From Sialis fuliginosa (taxonomy: Eukaryota; Arthropoda; Insecta; Megaloptera; Sialidae), in contig OY540809.1 of assembly GCA_961205875.1 (NCBI GenBank), positions 22,332,267-22,396,266 of the forward strand: DNA of 64,000 nucleotides, written 5' to 3'. Position 1 is the first letter of the stretch; every line of letters begins with the position of its first letter. Position numbers and translations under genes: made by a program. Positions 49,641-61,574 of this stretch are shown here, piece after piece. Below the pieces are notes generated by a model. That model ran no database searches, was not told the DNA's origin, and saw only the letters and a list, made by a program, of their open reading frames with translations.

Positions 49641-51678
49641 TATAAAACACAGCAACATTTAATATATGTCTAAATATAATTCTGTGTCTGATGTAGGTAT
49701 TTTTAAATATATTTTTTTTAAATATAAATTATTATAATAAATTTTAACAAAATTTGATGTTAATGTTCAGCCAGTTTTTGTTAGTCCATATCTGACTAAA
49801 TATATATGCAATACATGTTTCTATTTATGGTATTTCACAAGATCTGATGATTTCGCATTGGACGTAAAGAATTTGATATACTTAATCACTGCTGTTGCAA
49901 AATGCTGGGAATGTTCTTTTACTAAATGTTACATGTCATTAAAAATATGTAACATTTTATTTGTGTAACATTGAATTTAAAATAGGTACATACTTTTACA
50001 ATTTTAATATATTTGTACATGTAAACAATTTATTTTATTAATTAATAGCTAATTAAAACATTAAACTAGGAAGTCATGTATACTATTTCAGATTGTGGTT
50101 TTTAGAATGTTTCATCATCGGTATGATTTCATCCAATAGTCTAATAATGACAAATTTAACGCTATTTGTTATCAGGAGGCATTAATTAATATTTCGATTT
50201 ATATTTTCATTTATACCGAAAACCTGTGGTTCTTAACAGTTGATTATTGGCAAAAAAAGTGTACAAATATATTTTTAAAATAACCTGCTATTGTAGCGAA
50301 TTTAAAAATAAAAATTAAAATAACTGTGTATGATATACCAATAAAACTTCGAGTGATTAATACAAATAATATGGCTTGACCATAAAATGCACACCCCTTA
50401 AACTTTTTAAAATGTATTAATTAATAAGGTTGTTATTTAACAAAAAATGGGGGTAATTTTCAAAACATTACTCTTATATTTTTGTATAAAAAGTGATTAT
50501 TTAAGTTCATTTGAAATCATAATAAAATAAATGACATAACCTCACTTATTCATTATTGTATTTTCTTAAATCGATCCATCTCAAGAGAATAAATAAAATA
50601 AATATTTAATGCAAATTTACCTTTTGTCTTAATTAAAGATTTACGAGTAATGCAATGAAACAGGTCTCAAGACTCAAGATAAATATTTAATAATTCTAAT
50701 TTGCAAAAAAGTCATAACTTCAAATAACATAAATAAAATACATACATATAAATATGATAATTGTAGCTATTGTAGCGCCTTTGAGCGGATATTTTTGAAT
50801 CCTCCAGAGTAACTATCTATATTTCACGATAAAATTTTTCAAAACTAAAAAAATCTTAAATAAACTGCAAATTTCCTTATTTCTAGTTATTATTATCTGA
50901 TTTTACTGGTTTTTAATAGATTAAGTGAATTCAAATGGATTGCTGTTAATTTATTGCGTTTTGCCACCTGTAGCGTGTTGGCGTCGTGTAAAAATAGGTA
51001 AAAATGGACAAATTGAACTTAGTTTATATTTTTATGACAGAAATTTTAAAAAATCGATATTAAATTAAGTAAATATGGAGCCTATAATGTTCTCTTTCAG
51101 AAAATGTAATGTGGGTTACTAAAGAAATTTAAGATATAATGCTAATTTTATCAATGCATATACGCAAAAAAATTTAGCACGACAATAGAATACACATACA
51201 AGCCATAACTTGTTTGGGGTGTGCAATTTTTGTATTTTTTTTATGATTTTTTGCTTATGCATTTTGGGGCTCCTCTAGCTTGGGGGCCCTGTATCACACC
51301 TGATAAAATCACATACAAACCGCACAAATCGACCAAAATGTCCAGCGGTATGTCATTAACGATCCAACCGACTACACAAAGAAAGCCACAAGATCAATAG
51401 CAAGCATTAGCGGTCAATGATAATGATGAATATCATGTCAGTTGGAACGGTTAGTAGTTAACATTGTTCACCTGTTTGTTGGCCATTTAATTAGCGAGAC
51501 TTTCAAGCTTGACTGCACATCATATATAAACAAACTGATACATGCGTGGTGTCAACTCTGCTCAAGTGTGAAGCCGCCCGGAGGTCGCGTGAAGAAATTA
51601 TTAGATGGACAAGGTTGTCGCCATTGACCAACGTATGCATGGTCAAAAGGGTGAAATTTATTAGTTGATATGTCAATA

Positions 51679-52316
51679 TACAGGGTGTCTCAGTAATGAA
51701 TAATAAAAAAAAAAAAATTTTTTTGGAATATTTGATAATCGAGTCCTGCTTGATGTAAAACTAACGTATACCAAAAGTTAGTTGATTTGGTCTTCTACAG
51801 GGATATTTTATAAGCAAAGTTGTAAAAATAATTTAGAACAAACTACCTAAATTTTTCAAAATCTTAAGAAAATCCACAAAGAAAGTTTGTTTAAATGCAA
51901 TTTTGTAAACACTATATTGAATTTCACAGAATATAGAAAATAACACGTTCAATCAATTAAGTAAATATTTTCTTGTGATGTGAAAAATAAGGCTGGAAAG
52001 AACAATATAGACACATTATTATTTAGTTATTAAGTTGTTTCCTACCCTACTTTTTACTTCACAATAAAATATCTACTTAATTTATTGAGTGTTATTTTTT
52101 TAATGCTCTGAAATTCGGTATAGGGTTACAAAATTGCATACATAGTTTGTTCTTTTTTTTACAACTTGGGTTATAAAACAGCCTATAGAAGACCAAATCA
52201 GCTAATTTTTGGCATACGTTAATTTAAATCAAGCAGGACTTGATCCCCATTCTGAATTAGAAAAAAAATTGTTCATTACACCTATTGTTACATCTATCCT
52301 TGGACACACTGTATAT
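51679..52316. mobile_element. Foldback mariner-like element, related copy
   Basis: Starts TACAGGGTGTCTC and ends GGACACACTGTA. Two internal inverted arms carry GAGTCCTGCTTGAT and its complement ATCAAGCAGGACT, with matching GGTCTTCTA / TAGAAGACC. Same family as the element at the palindrome centre. Confidence 0.7.
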
Positions 52317-52570
52317 GTAGATTATAAATTTTTTTATGATCATATTGCAGCGAGCATTGACTTGTTTATAGTATAAATTAAATATGGAATATAGAAGCAA
52401 CTTAATTTAGTCAGATATGCATGCAAATATTTAATATCTTTGTGATATCACGATAAACTCAGGGGTAGATGGGTCGTTTTTAACATGTATGTATATTTCA
52501 AGTTTGTAAAAATTTACCATTAGTTTAAAATCTCACACGAAAAAACATGGAGTGCAAGAAATATAAGACA

Positions 52571-52735
52571 CTAGGCGTTACCCGCGTGGAATTTACGTTG
52601 GTGAATACAATACCATGAATATAGATTAGGCAAATAATACAGATTTTTGTTTGATAATCGATGAAACAGGTTTTGAGTTTCGCACATACATGATAGATGC
52701 CACTAAACTAACCGAACTTTTTATTATTTTTTGAA
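52571..52735 (+). mobile_element. RTE-like head fragment at the left palindrome edge
   Basis: CTAGGCGTTACCCGCGTGGAATT, then ATGAAACAGGTTTTGAGTTTCGC and TAGATGCCACTAAACTAAC. It ends just where arm homology begins. Confidence 0.55.
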
Positions 52736-53501
52736 AATCTCAGGATGGTGTAACCGCTCACTCAATTCCCTCGATATTAAACTATTAAATTGTCTCATAT
52801 TAATGCAATTTGCAATAAAATTAATTTACTTAATTGCAAATTGAAGTTTTGACTTGTAAATTGTCACTTCTGTAGAAAAATAAATAAACAAATTGTAATT
52901 ACGAAATATTAATAAGTTTTCAATATAAATCAATTAATAAAATCATTAAATATTAAGAAACGAATCTAGAACATACTTTGATGAAATAATAATATGAAAC
53001 AAATAAATTGATCAAATTTAAATAAAGCTGATGTTATTTAAAACAATTAAAGGGTGCACCTACTTATTGTATAACACGTTCAGTAAGAAACAAAATTTTA
53101 TATAGTTTTTATTAGCGCGGATATTAAGGCAATTTAATTGTATACATTACGTTCACTCTATGTCAAATATGACCTATTTTTCACAGTAATTACTGTTTAA
53201 AAACTTTAGGTTTTGGTGACATATGTGTGAAACCTGTCATTACAACATAATTTTTATTTTACATTATTCAAGAAATAACTGCACAGTCTAACTAATGCAT
53301 TTAAGCCCCTATCTCTTAGACTGTGATAATTTCGTATGTGAATTCAATAATTAATACCATTTCTTTTACGTATTTCACAGTCTAAGTAAATTCTGCACTG
53401 GTCTTCAAGGTGGATTGGTATCAGATTGTGACGCACAGGTAAATGCTCTATTAATTTGTTATACTTAACTTCCGTATGTATTTTTTTCTACAAGTGTCGA
53501 C

Positions 53502-53539
53502 TATATAAAGGTCCTGTGGACTAGTGGAAGACATCAGTT
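53502..53539 (+). promoter_or_regulatory. Core promoter of gene E
   Basis: TATATAAAG is at 53502-53510 and a TCAGTT initiator at 53534-53539, with its A at 53536. The leader to the ATG at 53578 is about 42 bases. The promoter is identical by eye to that of gene F. Confidence 0.8.
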
Positions 53540-53577
53540 GATCAGTACCTTGTTGGTTGCTGCAATTGTGAATTAAA

Positions 53578-54992
53578 ATGGCATTCAAGGTAAGATTGTG
53601 AATGTGACATTTTTAAAAGTGTTCTGATCGGAAAAATATTAAAAATGCGCGAAAAACATTTTTCAAAAATACAGAATGTTAATTTCCATCATCCAAAAAT
53701 ACTAGTGATATTCAAAAATTAAAAAAAGTTTAATTAACCTCTTACCGTATGGATTTTTTTATCACTGCGAAATACATATATGATATAAAGCATTGTAAGA
53801 TATATAGAGGAAAAAAATTTCTAAACTTTTTCTTAATATTTTATTAACACAATAAATTATGACATATTTGGCACTATATGCATTAAACACAAAAAAATAC
53901 ATATTTCATAAAATTCAATAATCAGGAAACAAGATTTTTGAAATTAACAAGTGGTTCCATATATGGTACCGTATGCGGTTAAAATTAGCAGGATTATGTT
54001 TTTAGTTTATTTTAGAACACAAATTTATCAATTTAATTTTTTATGTTTGGGGGAAATAATAAAAAAATAACGGAAAACATCAACCAGAACTCATTTGCTA
54101 AATAATCGATTTTTATTTTACAGTTTGTACTTAAAATTTAACATCAAAATCGTATCTATGCTAAATATTTTATTTTATTTTACAGTTTGTTCTTTTCGCT
54201 GCCTGCGTGGCGGTCGCCAGCGCTTCAGTCATCCCAGCTCCAGTAGCTTACGCTACCCATGCTGCCCCAGTAGCTTATGCTGCTCACCCAGCTCCAGTAG
54301 CTTATGCTGCCGCCACCCCAGTTGCTTATGCTAAAGTAGACGAATACGATCCCAACCCACAATACAGCTACTCATACGGTGTCGAAGATGCTCTTACCGG
54401 AGACTCCAAGAGCCAACACGAAACCCGCAGTGGAGATGTTGTCCAAGGACAATACAGTTTGGATGAGCCCGATGGCACACGTCGTACCGTCGACTATACC
54501 GCTGATCCAATCAACGGATTCAACGCCGTTGTCCGTAAAGACCCACAAGTTAAAGCTTTCCACACCGTCGCCGCTGCCCCAGCTCCATTTATCGCTGAAG
54601 CCGGTCCAGCTGTTATTGATGCCCGTATAGCTGCTCCAGTCGCTTACACTGCTACTCCAGCTGTAGCTCACTACGCCGCTGCCCCAGCTCCAGTTATCGC
54701 TGAAGCCGCTCCAATCGCTTACGCCGCTGCTCCAGCTGTAACTCACTACGCCGCTGCCCCAGCTTCAGTATCATCTTATTCCACTCAAACTGTTTCTCAC
54801 ACACCAGTGACACAATACGCCGCTGCTCCAGTTGCTCACTACGCCGCTGCTCCAGTCGCTTATGCTGCTGCTCCAGCTATCAGAACTGTTGCTCACGTTG
54901 CTCCATCTACCTACTCCGCATGGAACTATGGAACCACAAACTACGGTTACGCCGCTCCAGCACTTGCCTACAGCGCCAAATATTTCCATTAA
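53578..54992 (+). CDS. RR-2 cuticular protein (gene E), left palindrome arm
   Basis: Chitin-binding cuticle structural protein. Exon 1 is 53578-53589 (MAFK, donor GTAAGA); exon 2 is 54186-54992 after TTTTACAG. The intron is 596 bases, phase 0. The product is 272 residues: signal peptide about 1-17 (ASA before the cut, with a Cys at 11), a PAPVAYAA-rich N-terminal part, RR-2 domain about 58-124 ([44 protein letters not shown]), then a long Ala/Pro/Tyr/His tail with HYAAAPAP-type repeats and a less repetitive end ([25 protein letters not shown]). It forms a subfamily distinct from [13 protein letters not shown] in the domain and a longer tail. The intron holds a decoy acceptor at 54121-54123 whose use would give a stop after a few codons. 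Gene F encodes the identical protein. Confidence 0.95.
54099..54196 (+). repeat. Duplicated splice-acceptor segment in gene E intron
   Basis: Two copies of CTAAATA...TTTTATTTTACAGTTTGT, one ending at 54128 and one at 54190. The second is the real acceptor. The first would give MAFKFVLKI and a stop. The same pair is present in gene F. Confidence 0.7.
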
Positions 54993-55007
54993 ACAAATAT
55001 AATCGAA

Positions 55008-55017
55008 AATAAATAAA
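55008..55017 (+). terminator. Polyadenylation signals of gene E
   Basis: Two overlapping AATAAA hexamers (55008-55013 and 55012-55017) about 16-25 bases after the stop. Confidence 0.7.
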
Positions 55018-55767
55018 AATTCTTCATTGATTTTCTTGACATCAAAAATTTTGGCATTTATATTATTTCAAAAATAACATCATGTTTATAATTTACTGCA
55101 ATCTATTTATTGTACATATACATATTTTATAATAAAATCATTCTTATGCCATTTTATATAATGTGTTATTTATGAATTTTAAACTCCCAGAAATGTCGCT
55201 AAAAACTAATTAAGTTAATTATTTATCCGTTTTGCAACAAAACTAAAGATTATATTTTGTATAATTAAAGTATCTTTCTTCTACCGTTTCAATTATTTTT
55301 ATTTAAATTACCACAGAATATTTTGGTGTAGAAAACATTCAAGCTGGATAAATTTTTTTCCATAGAATGTCCTTTAAAATTAAAAGTGTTACTATTATAA
55401 TTGTTAGAAACCTTGAAGTTCCAACCCTTTATCGAGGATTTCGTTCTCTCACTCTTAAAAAATTATATCTGACGTAAAAATTTCTTGACCATTTGATTAA
55501 ACGATGCTAAATGGCTTTATAAATTTAACATTATAAATGAAATAAATAAATTATTTAGTCATAAAATAAAAACTTAATGAGTTTAATTAAGAGACATAAA
55601 CAATAGTGGCTGAAGAATTACTTATCCATACTTACACTATAAATGTAAACGTGTCTCTGTTTGTCTGTTTGTTTGTTACCTTTTCAAAATTCAACTACTG
55701 AACAGATCTTGACGAAATTTGGAAAGAAGATAGCTTGCATCATGAAAACTGACATAGGCTATTTTGT

Positions 55768-56098
55768 TAGGGTGTCCCCTTTCTGGAAAGTCAGGGACAA
55801 GTCAGGAAAGTCTAAAGTGATCAGGGAAAATCAGGGAATTTAATTTTTTTAAATTGGAAAGTCAGAGAAAAAAGTATATAAATTTAAGTTGACGAGCAAA
55901 AAAAAGGTCATTGAATTGAAAGTAAATCAAACATAAAATTTGCAAGTTATATAACCAAAAAACGGTATTTTTAATTTTTTATTTTATTCCCTGGCTTGCC
56001 CCTCCCCCCACCCCGAGTCAGGGAATTTTGAATCTGTGGTCAGGGAAAGTCAGGGAAAAGTCAGGGAATTTTATTTCCAAAAATCAATGGACACCCTG
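55768..56098. mobile_element. GGGTGTCC-ended MITE, left arm copy
   Basis: Ends AGGGTGTCC and GGACACCCT around GTCAGGGAA-type short repeats, inserted in an RTE-like tail (…GGCTATTTTG / GTATACCG…). The corresponding right-arm copy is at 57554-57669. Confidence 0.6.
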
Positions 56099-56532
56099 TT
56101 TGTATACCGAAAAATTCATTAGATAAAAAATGGGTGTGTGATAAGTTAGTTTAGTGACATCTTTCGTGCAAATGCGAAATTTAAAATATAAAACTAATAG
56201 TAAATTTTGATCAAACTCGAAATTTACACACAAGTAAAAAACGACCCCCTCTCCCCTCTGAATTCATTATGATATCACATTCATATGTATCTGACCAAAT
56301 CAACATTTGTTATCTTTTCACTGCTGAACCGATCTTGATGAAATTTGGAAGAGAAGAGTGTAAATTTTTTATTAGAGAGCGTCATTTTACATGTTCAGTA
56401 AAAATTTAAAGTTTCTAGTTTATCTAGTTTACGAGCTATTTAGCTTTGGGTGAAAAGAACGAACGGAAGGACGACAAAGTGAGATTAATATGGTTTCTTC
56501 GGAACCCTAAAAAACTATGTATAAACTACATA

Positions 56533-57135
56533 TACAGTGTATCCCAAGATAGATGTAATAATAGGTGTAATGAATAAATTCTTTTTCGGCATGTCGTTTG
56601 TGGATCGAGTCCTGCTTAATAACTTAATAATAATGTGTCTATATTGTTCTTTCCAACTTTACTTTTTACTTCACAATAAAATACCTACTTAATTTATTGA
56701 AAGTGTTATTTATTTTAAATGCTCTGAAATTCGGTAAAGAGTTACAAAATTGCATTCTAAATAAACTTTCATTTTGAATTTTTTTCATATTTTGAAAAAT
56801 ATAGGTATTTGTTTTGTTCTTTTTTTACAACTTTCCTTATAATACAACTTGTAGTAGACCAAAACAGCTAATTTTTTGTATACGTTACTTTATATTAAGT
56901 AGGACTCGATCCCCAAATGCTATTCCGAAAGTAGAAGCAAATTTTACTCTCTTGGTGATATCACAATGAATTTAGGGGAGTGGGGACTTGTTTTTTAATT
57001 GTATGTTAATTTCGAGTTTGATCAAAATTTACTATTCGTTTTAAATTTTAAATTTCGCATTTACACGAAAGATATCACTAAACTAACTTATCACACACCT
57101 TTTATTACATCTATCCTGGGATACACTGTATATGT
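56533..57135. mobile_element. Foldback (mariner-like) element at the palindrome centre
   Basis: Ends are TACAGTGTATCCC... and ...GGGATACACTGTA, with inverted subterminal motifs (GATAGATGTAATAA, GAGTCCTGCTTA). A related copy lies at 51679-52316 and a fragment near 63497. The interior near 56940-57110 carries a piece of another repeat. No transposase frame is visible, so it is non-autonomous. Mariner-like assignment rests only on the TA-type ends. Confidence 0.65.
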
Positions 57136-57553
57136 GGTTTATAGATTTTTAGGGTTCCGAAGAAACCATATTAATCTCATTGTCGTCCTTCCGTCCGTCC
57201 GTTTCACCCAAAGCTAAATAGCTCGTAAACTACATAAACTAGAAACTTTAAATGTTTACTGAACATGTAAAATGACGCTCTCTAATAAAAAATTTACACT
57301 CTTCTCTTCCTAATTTCATCAAGATCGGTTCAACAGTGAAAAGATAACAAATGTTAAAATTTTTACTCTCTTGGTGATATCACAATGAATTCAGAGGGGT
57401 GAGGGGGTCGTTTTTTACTTGTGTGTAAATTTCGAGTTTGATAAAAATTTACTATTAGTTTTATATTTTAAATTTCGCATTTGCACGAAAGATGTCACTA
57501 AACTAACTTATCACACACCCATTTCTTATCTAATGAATTTTTCGGGATGCAAA

Positions 57554-57669
57554 CAGGGTGTCCATTTTTCTCTGACTTTCCAGAATTTATTTTATAAATT
57601 CTTTGTCTTTCCCTGACCACCTTAGACTTCCCTGACTTTTCAATGACTTTCCAGAAGGTGGACACCCTG
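57554..57669. mobile_element. GGGTGTCC-ended MITE, right arm copy (shorter)
   Basis: CAGGGTGTCC ... GGACACCCTG, at the same insertion point as 55768-56098 but about 215 bases shorter, so the insertion predates the palindrome and the interior has since been lost or expanded in one arm. Confidence 0.6.
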
Positions 57670-58387
57670 ACAAAGTAGCCTATGTCAGTTTTCATGATGC
57701 AAGCTATCTTCTTTCCAAATTTCGTCAAGATCTGTTCAGTAGTTGAATTTTGAAAAGGTAATAAACAGACAGACAAACGTAAAGTAATTCTTCAGCCACT
57801 ATTGTTTATGTCTCTTAATTAAACTCATTAAGTTTTTATTTTATGACTAAATAATTTATTTATTTCATTTATAATGTTAAATTTATAAAGCCATTTAGCA
57901 TCGTTTAATCAAATGGTCAAGAAATTTTTACGTCAGATATAATTTTTTAAGAGTGAGAGAACGAAATCCTCGATAAAGGGTTGGAACTTCAAGGTTTCTA
58001 ACAATTATAATAGTAACACTTTTAATTTTAAAGGACATTCTATGGAAAAAAATTTATCCAGCTTGAATGTTTTCTACACCAAAATATTCTGTGGTAATTT
58101 AAATAAAAATAATTGAAACGGTAGAAGAAAGATACTTTAATTATACAAAATATAATCTTTAGTTTTGTTGCAAAACGGATAAATAATTAACTTAATTAGT
58201 TTTTAGCGACATTTCTGGGAGTTTAAAATTCATAAATAACACATTATATAAAATGGCATAAGAATGATTTTATTATAAAATATGTATATGTACAATAAAT
58301 AGATTGCAGTAAATTATAAACATGATGTTATTTTTGAAATAATATAAATGCCAAAATTTTTGATGTCAAGAAAATCAATGAAGAATT

Positions 58388-58397
58388 TTTATTTATT
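58388..58397 (-). terminator. Polyadenylation signals of gene F
   Basis: Two overlapping AATAAA hexamers on the minus strand just after the stop, mirror image of those of gene E. Confidence 0.7.
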
Positions 58398-58412
58398 TTC
58401 GATTATATTTGT

Positions 58413-59828
58413 TTAATGGAAATATTTGGCGCTGTAGGCAAGTGCTGGAGCGGCGTAACCGTAGTTTGTGGTTCCATAGTTCCATGCGGAGTAGGTAGAT
58501 GGAGCAACGTGAGCAACAGTTCTGATAGCTGGAGCAGCAGCATAAGCGACTGGAGCAGCGGCGTAGTGAGCAACTGGAGCAGCGGCGTATTGTGTCACTG
58601 GTGTGTGAGAAACAGTTTGAGTGGAATAAGATGATACTGAAGCTGGGGCAGCGGCGTAGTGAGTTACAGCTGGAGCAGCGGCGTAAGCGATTGGAGCGGC
58701 TTCAGCGATAACTGGAGCTGGGGCAGCGGCGTAGTGAGCTACAGCTGGAGTAGCAGTGTAAGCGACTGGAGCAGCTATACGGGCATCAATAACAGCTGGA
58801 CCGGCTTCAGCGATAAATGGAGCTGGGGCAGCGGCGACGGTGTGGAAAGCTTTAACTTGTGGGTCTTTACGGACAACGGCGTTGAATCCGTTGATTGGAT
58901 CAGCGGTATAGTCGACGGTACGACGTGTGCCATCGGGCTCATCCAAACTGTATTGTCCTTGGACAACATCTCCACTGCGGGTTTCGTGTTGGCTCTTGGA
59001 GTCTCCGGTAAGAGCATCTTCGACACCGTATGAGTAGCTGTATTGTGGGTTGGGATCGTATTCGTCTACTTTAGCATAAGCAACTGGGGTGGCGGCAGCA
59101 TAAGCTACTGGAGCTGGGTGAGCAGCATAAGCTACTGGGGCAGCATGGGTAGCGTAAGCTACTGGAGCTGGGATGACTGAAGCGCTGGCGACCGCCACGC
59201 AGGCAGCGAAAAGAACAAACTGTAAAATAAAATAAAATATTTAGCATAGATACGATTTTGATGTTAAATTTTAAGTACAAACTGTAAAATAAAAATCGAT
59301 TATTTAGCAAATGAGTTCTGGTTGATGTTTTCCGTTATTTTTTTATTATTTCCCCCAAACATAAAAAATTAAATTGATAAATTTGTGTTCTAAAATAAAC
59401 TAAAAACATAATCCTGCTAATTTTAACCGCATACGGTACCATATATGGAACCACTTGTTAATTTCAAAAATCTTGTTTCCTGATTATTGAATTTTATGTA
59501 TTATGTATTTTTTTGTGTTTAATGCATATAGTGCCAAATATGTCATAATTTATTGTGTTAATAAAATATTAAGAAAAAGTTTAGAAATTTTTTTCCTCTA
59601 TATATCCTACAATGCTTTATATCATATATATATATTTCGCAGTGATAAAAAAATCCATACGGTAAGAGGTTAATTTAACTTTTTTTAATTTTTGAATATC
59701 ACTAGTATTTTTGGATGATGGAAATTAACATAATGTATTTTTGAAAAATGTTTTTCGCGCATTTTTAATATTTTCCAATCAGAACACTTTTAAAAATGTC
59801 ACATTCACAATCTTACCTTGAATGCCAT
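58413..59828 (-). CDS. RR-2 cuticular protein (gene F), right palindrome arm
   Basis: Chitin-binding cuticle structural protein. Exon 1 is 59817-59828 (MAFK, donor GTAAGA); exon 2 is 58413-59219 after TTTTACAG. The intron is 597 bases, one more than in E. The 272-residue product is identical to that of gene E, and every part of exon 2 I compared is also identical at the nucleotide level, including synonymous sites. Signal peptide about 1-17, RR-2 domain about 58-124, long AAPA tail. E and F converge (tail to tail) with about 3.4 kb of repeat-rich DNA between their stops. The decoy acceptor upstream of exon 2 is also kept here. Either this is a true second gene or a false duplication in assembly; the indels and substitutions in the intron and flanks favour a true one. 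Confidence 0.93.
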
Positions 59829-59895
59829 TTTAATTCACAATTGCAGCAACCAACAAGGTACTGATCAACTGATGTCTTCCACTAGTCCACAGGAC

Positions 59896-59904
59896 CTTTA
59901 TATA
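59896..59904 (-). promoter_or_regulatory. TATA box of gene F
   Basis: TATATAAAG on the minus strand, in a promoter identical to that of gene E, including the TCAGTT initiator. Confidence 0.8.
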
Positions 59905-60751
59905 GTCGACACTTGTAGAAAAAAATACATACGGAAGTTAAGTATAACAAATTAATAGAGCATTTACCTGTGCGTCACAATCTGATACCAATCCACCTTG
60001 AAGACCAGTGCAGAATTTACTTAGACTGTGAAATACGTAAAAGAAATGGTATTAATTATTGAATTCACATACGAAATTATCACAGTCTAAGAGATAGGGG
60101 CTTAAATACATTAGTTAGACTGTGCAGTTATTTATTGAATAATGTAAAATAAAAATTATGTTGTAATGACAGGTTTCATACATATGTCACCAAAAGGCAT
60201 CGATTAGTATTCAATTTATATATTTCATTTATATCTAAAATAGGTCATATTTGACATAGAGGGAACGTAATGTATAAAATTAAATTGCCTTAATATCCGC
60301 GCTAATAAAAACAAATACATAATTCAATTAAAATTAATTTTAGAAAATTACTACTGAACTTGTTACACAACAAGTAGGTGCACCCTTTAATTGTTTTGAA
60401 TAACATCAGCTTTATTTAAATTTGATCAATTTATTTGTTTCATTTTAATATTTCATCTTTATGCTACATTTTTAATTATATTATACAAAATAAGATATTT
60501 TATTAAATATATTTTATACATTTAGTAGATAATCTTTATTATCTAAGAATGCCAATATTCTTAGTTTGAGAATCACTGCTCTAGAATATATTTAAAAGTA
60601 TGTTCTAGTTTCGTTTCTTAATATTTAATGATTTTATTAATTGATTTATATTGAAAACTTATTAATATTTCGAAATTACAATTTGTTTATTTTTTTACAA
60701 AAGTGACAGTTTACAAGTCAAGTAAATTAATTTTATTGTAAATTGCATTAA

Positions 60752-61574
60752 TAGTCCAGTAAAGGAAGCATTTTGACAGGAAATTAAGAGGGCAAGCAAT
60801 TTTATGATTGATTCTTATAGATTTTGAACCGGAGAATTCGAAAAAAATAACCCGGACTGGCGAAAAGTGGTGCAACACCCTTAAAAATAGGGTTTAAGGG
60901 TGAAAACCCTATTTCAAACCGTTTTTTCAATTTATCATAAAATCTGAAGCGATGATGGTATATTTTTATTGTTGATATATGTTCAGGACACTTAGACGAA
61001 TCGATTGTGACCACATATACTAAATTTGGTCAAAAATTACCTCTTCCAAAGGGCTTAAAAGACGTAAAAATGCACATACCCTTAAACATTAGCGATTTTT
61101 ATTGGTTAAACGATTAAAAATTTTTTAAATTATGGTTGGTCATTATTCTTTGGAACTTCAGGAACAATTTGAGCCTAGTTACGAGTCATTTGGATGATTT
61201 TAACAAAAGTTATTAATTTGTAAACTATTTTCCCAAAAAGATGCATTTTTAAGTTATTTAAGCCCTCTATAAAAGGTAATTTTTGGTCAAATTAAGTATG
61301 TGTGGTCACAATCGATTCGCCTGAGTATCCTGAACATATATTATTGATAAAAATATACCATCGTCGCTTTAGATTTTGTGATAAATTGAAAAAACGGTCG
61401 GAAATGGGGTTTTCACCCTTAAACCCCATTTTTAAGGGTGTTGCACCACTTTTCGCTTGTCCGGGTTATTTTTTTCGAATTCTCCGGTTCAAAATCTATA
61501 AGAATCAATCATAAAATTGCTTGCCCCCTAAATTTCCCTTTTCCTCACTTTTCACTGCTTCCTTGACTGGGCTA
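60752..61574. mobile_element. Foldback element inserted in the right palindrome arm
   Basis: Ends TAGTCCAGTAAAGGAAGC and its near complement GCTTCCTTGACTGGGCTA, with inverted arms of about 320 bases, flanked by TAA on both sides (60749-60751 and 61575-61577). The left palindrome arm shows the empty site with a single TAA. The TAA duplication fits PIF/Harbinger-type insertion (family by inference). Confidence 0.8.

Larger units (their letters stand above)
40135..53501. other. Intergenic DNA between genes D and E
   Basis: Mobile elements at 40609-44562 and 46353-48920 and 51679-52735. 44563-46352, 49641-51290 and 42101-42906 are AT-rich with no recognisable feature. 47425-47438 is a long G run. 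51330-51640 is somewhat GC-richer and unexplained. Confidence 0.6.
52750..56829 (+). repeat. Left arm of the large palindrome
   Basis: This arm reappears inverted at about 56830-61625. It carries gene E, its promoter and 3' flank, and then a series of nested repeats running into the centre. The outer edge near 52750 meets a fragment of an RTE-like repeat. The match is clearest across 53300-53620 and 53910-55610, where I see no differences, and is interrupted by indels elsewhere. Confidence 0.88.

Noticed and set aside
54095-54334. 79-codon frame running from the gene E intron into exon 2
   Set aside because: Out of frame with the RR-2 protein and explained as a shadow, as is its mirror in gene F.
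60802-61514. A pair of related 70-codon frames, one in each arm of the foldback element
   Set aside because: About 9-10 residue changes from about 16 base changes means no excess of silent changes. The frame survives by lack of indels, not by visible selection.
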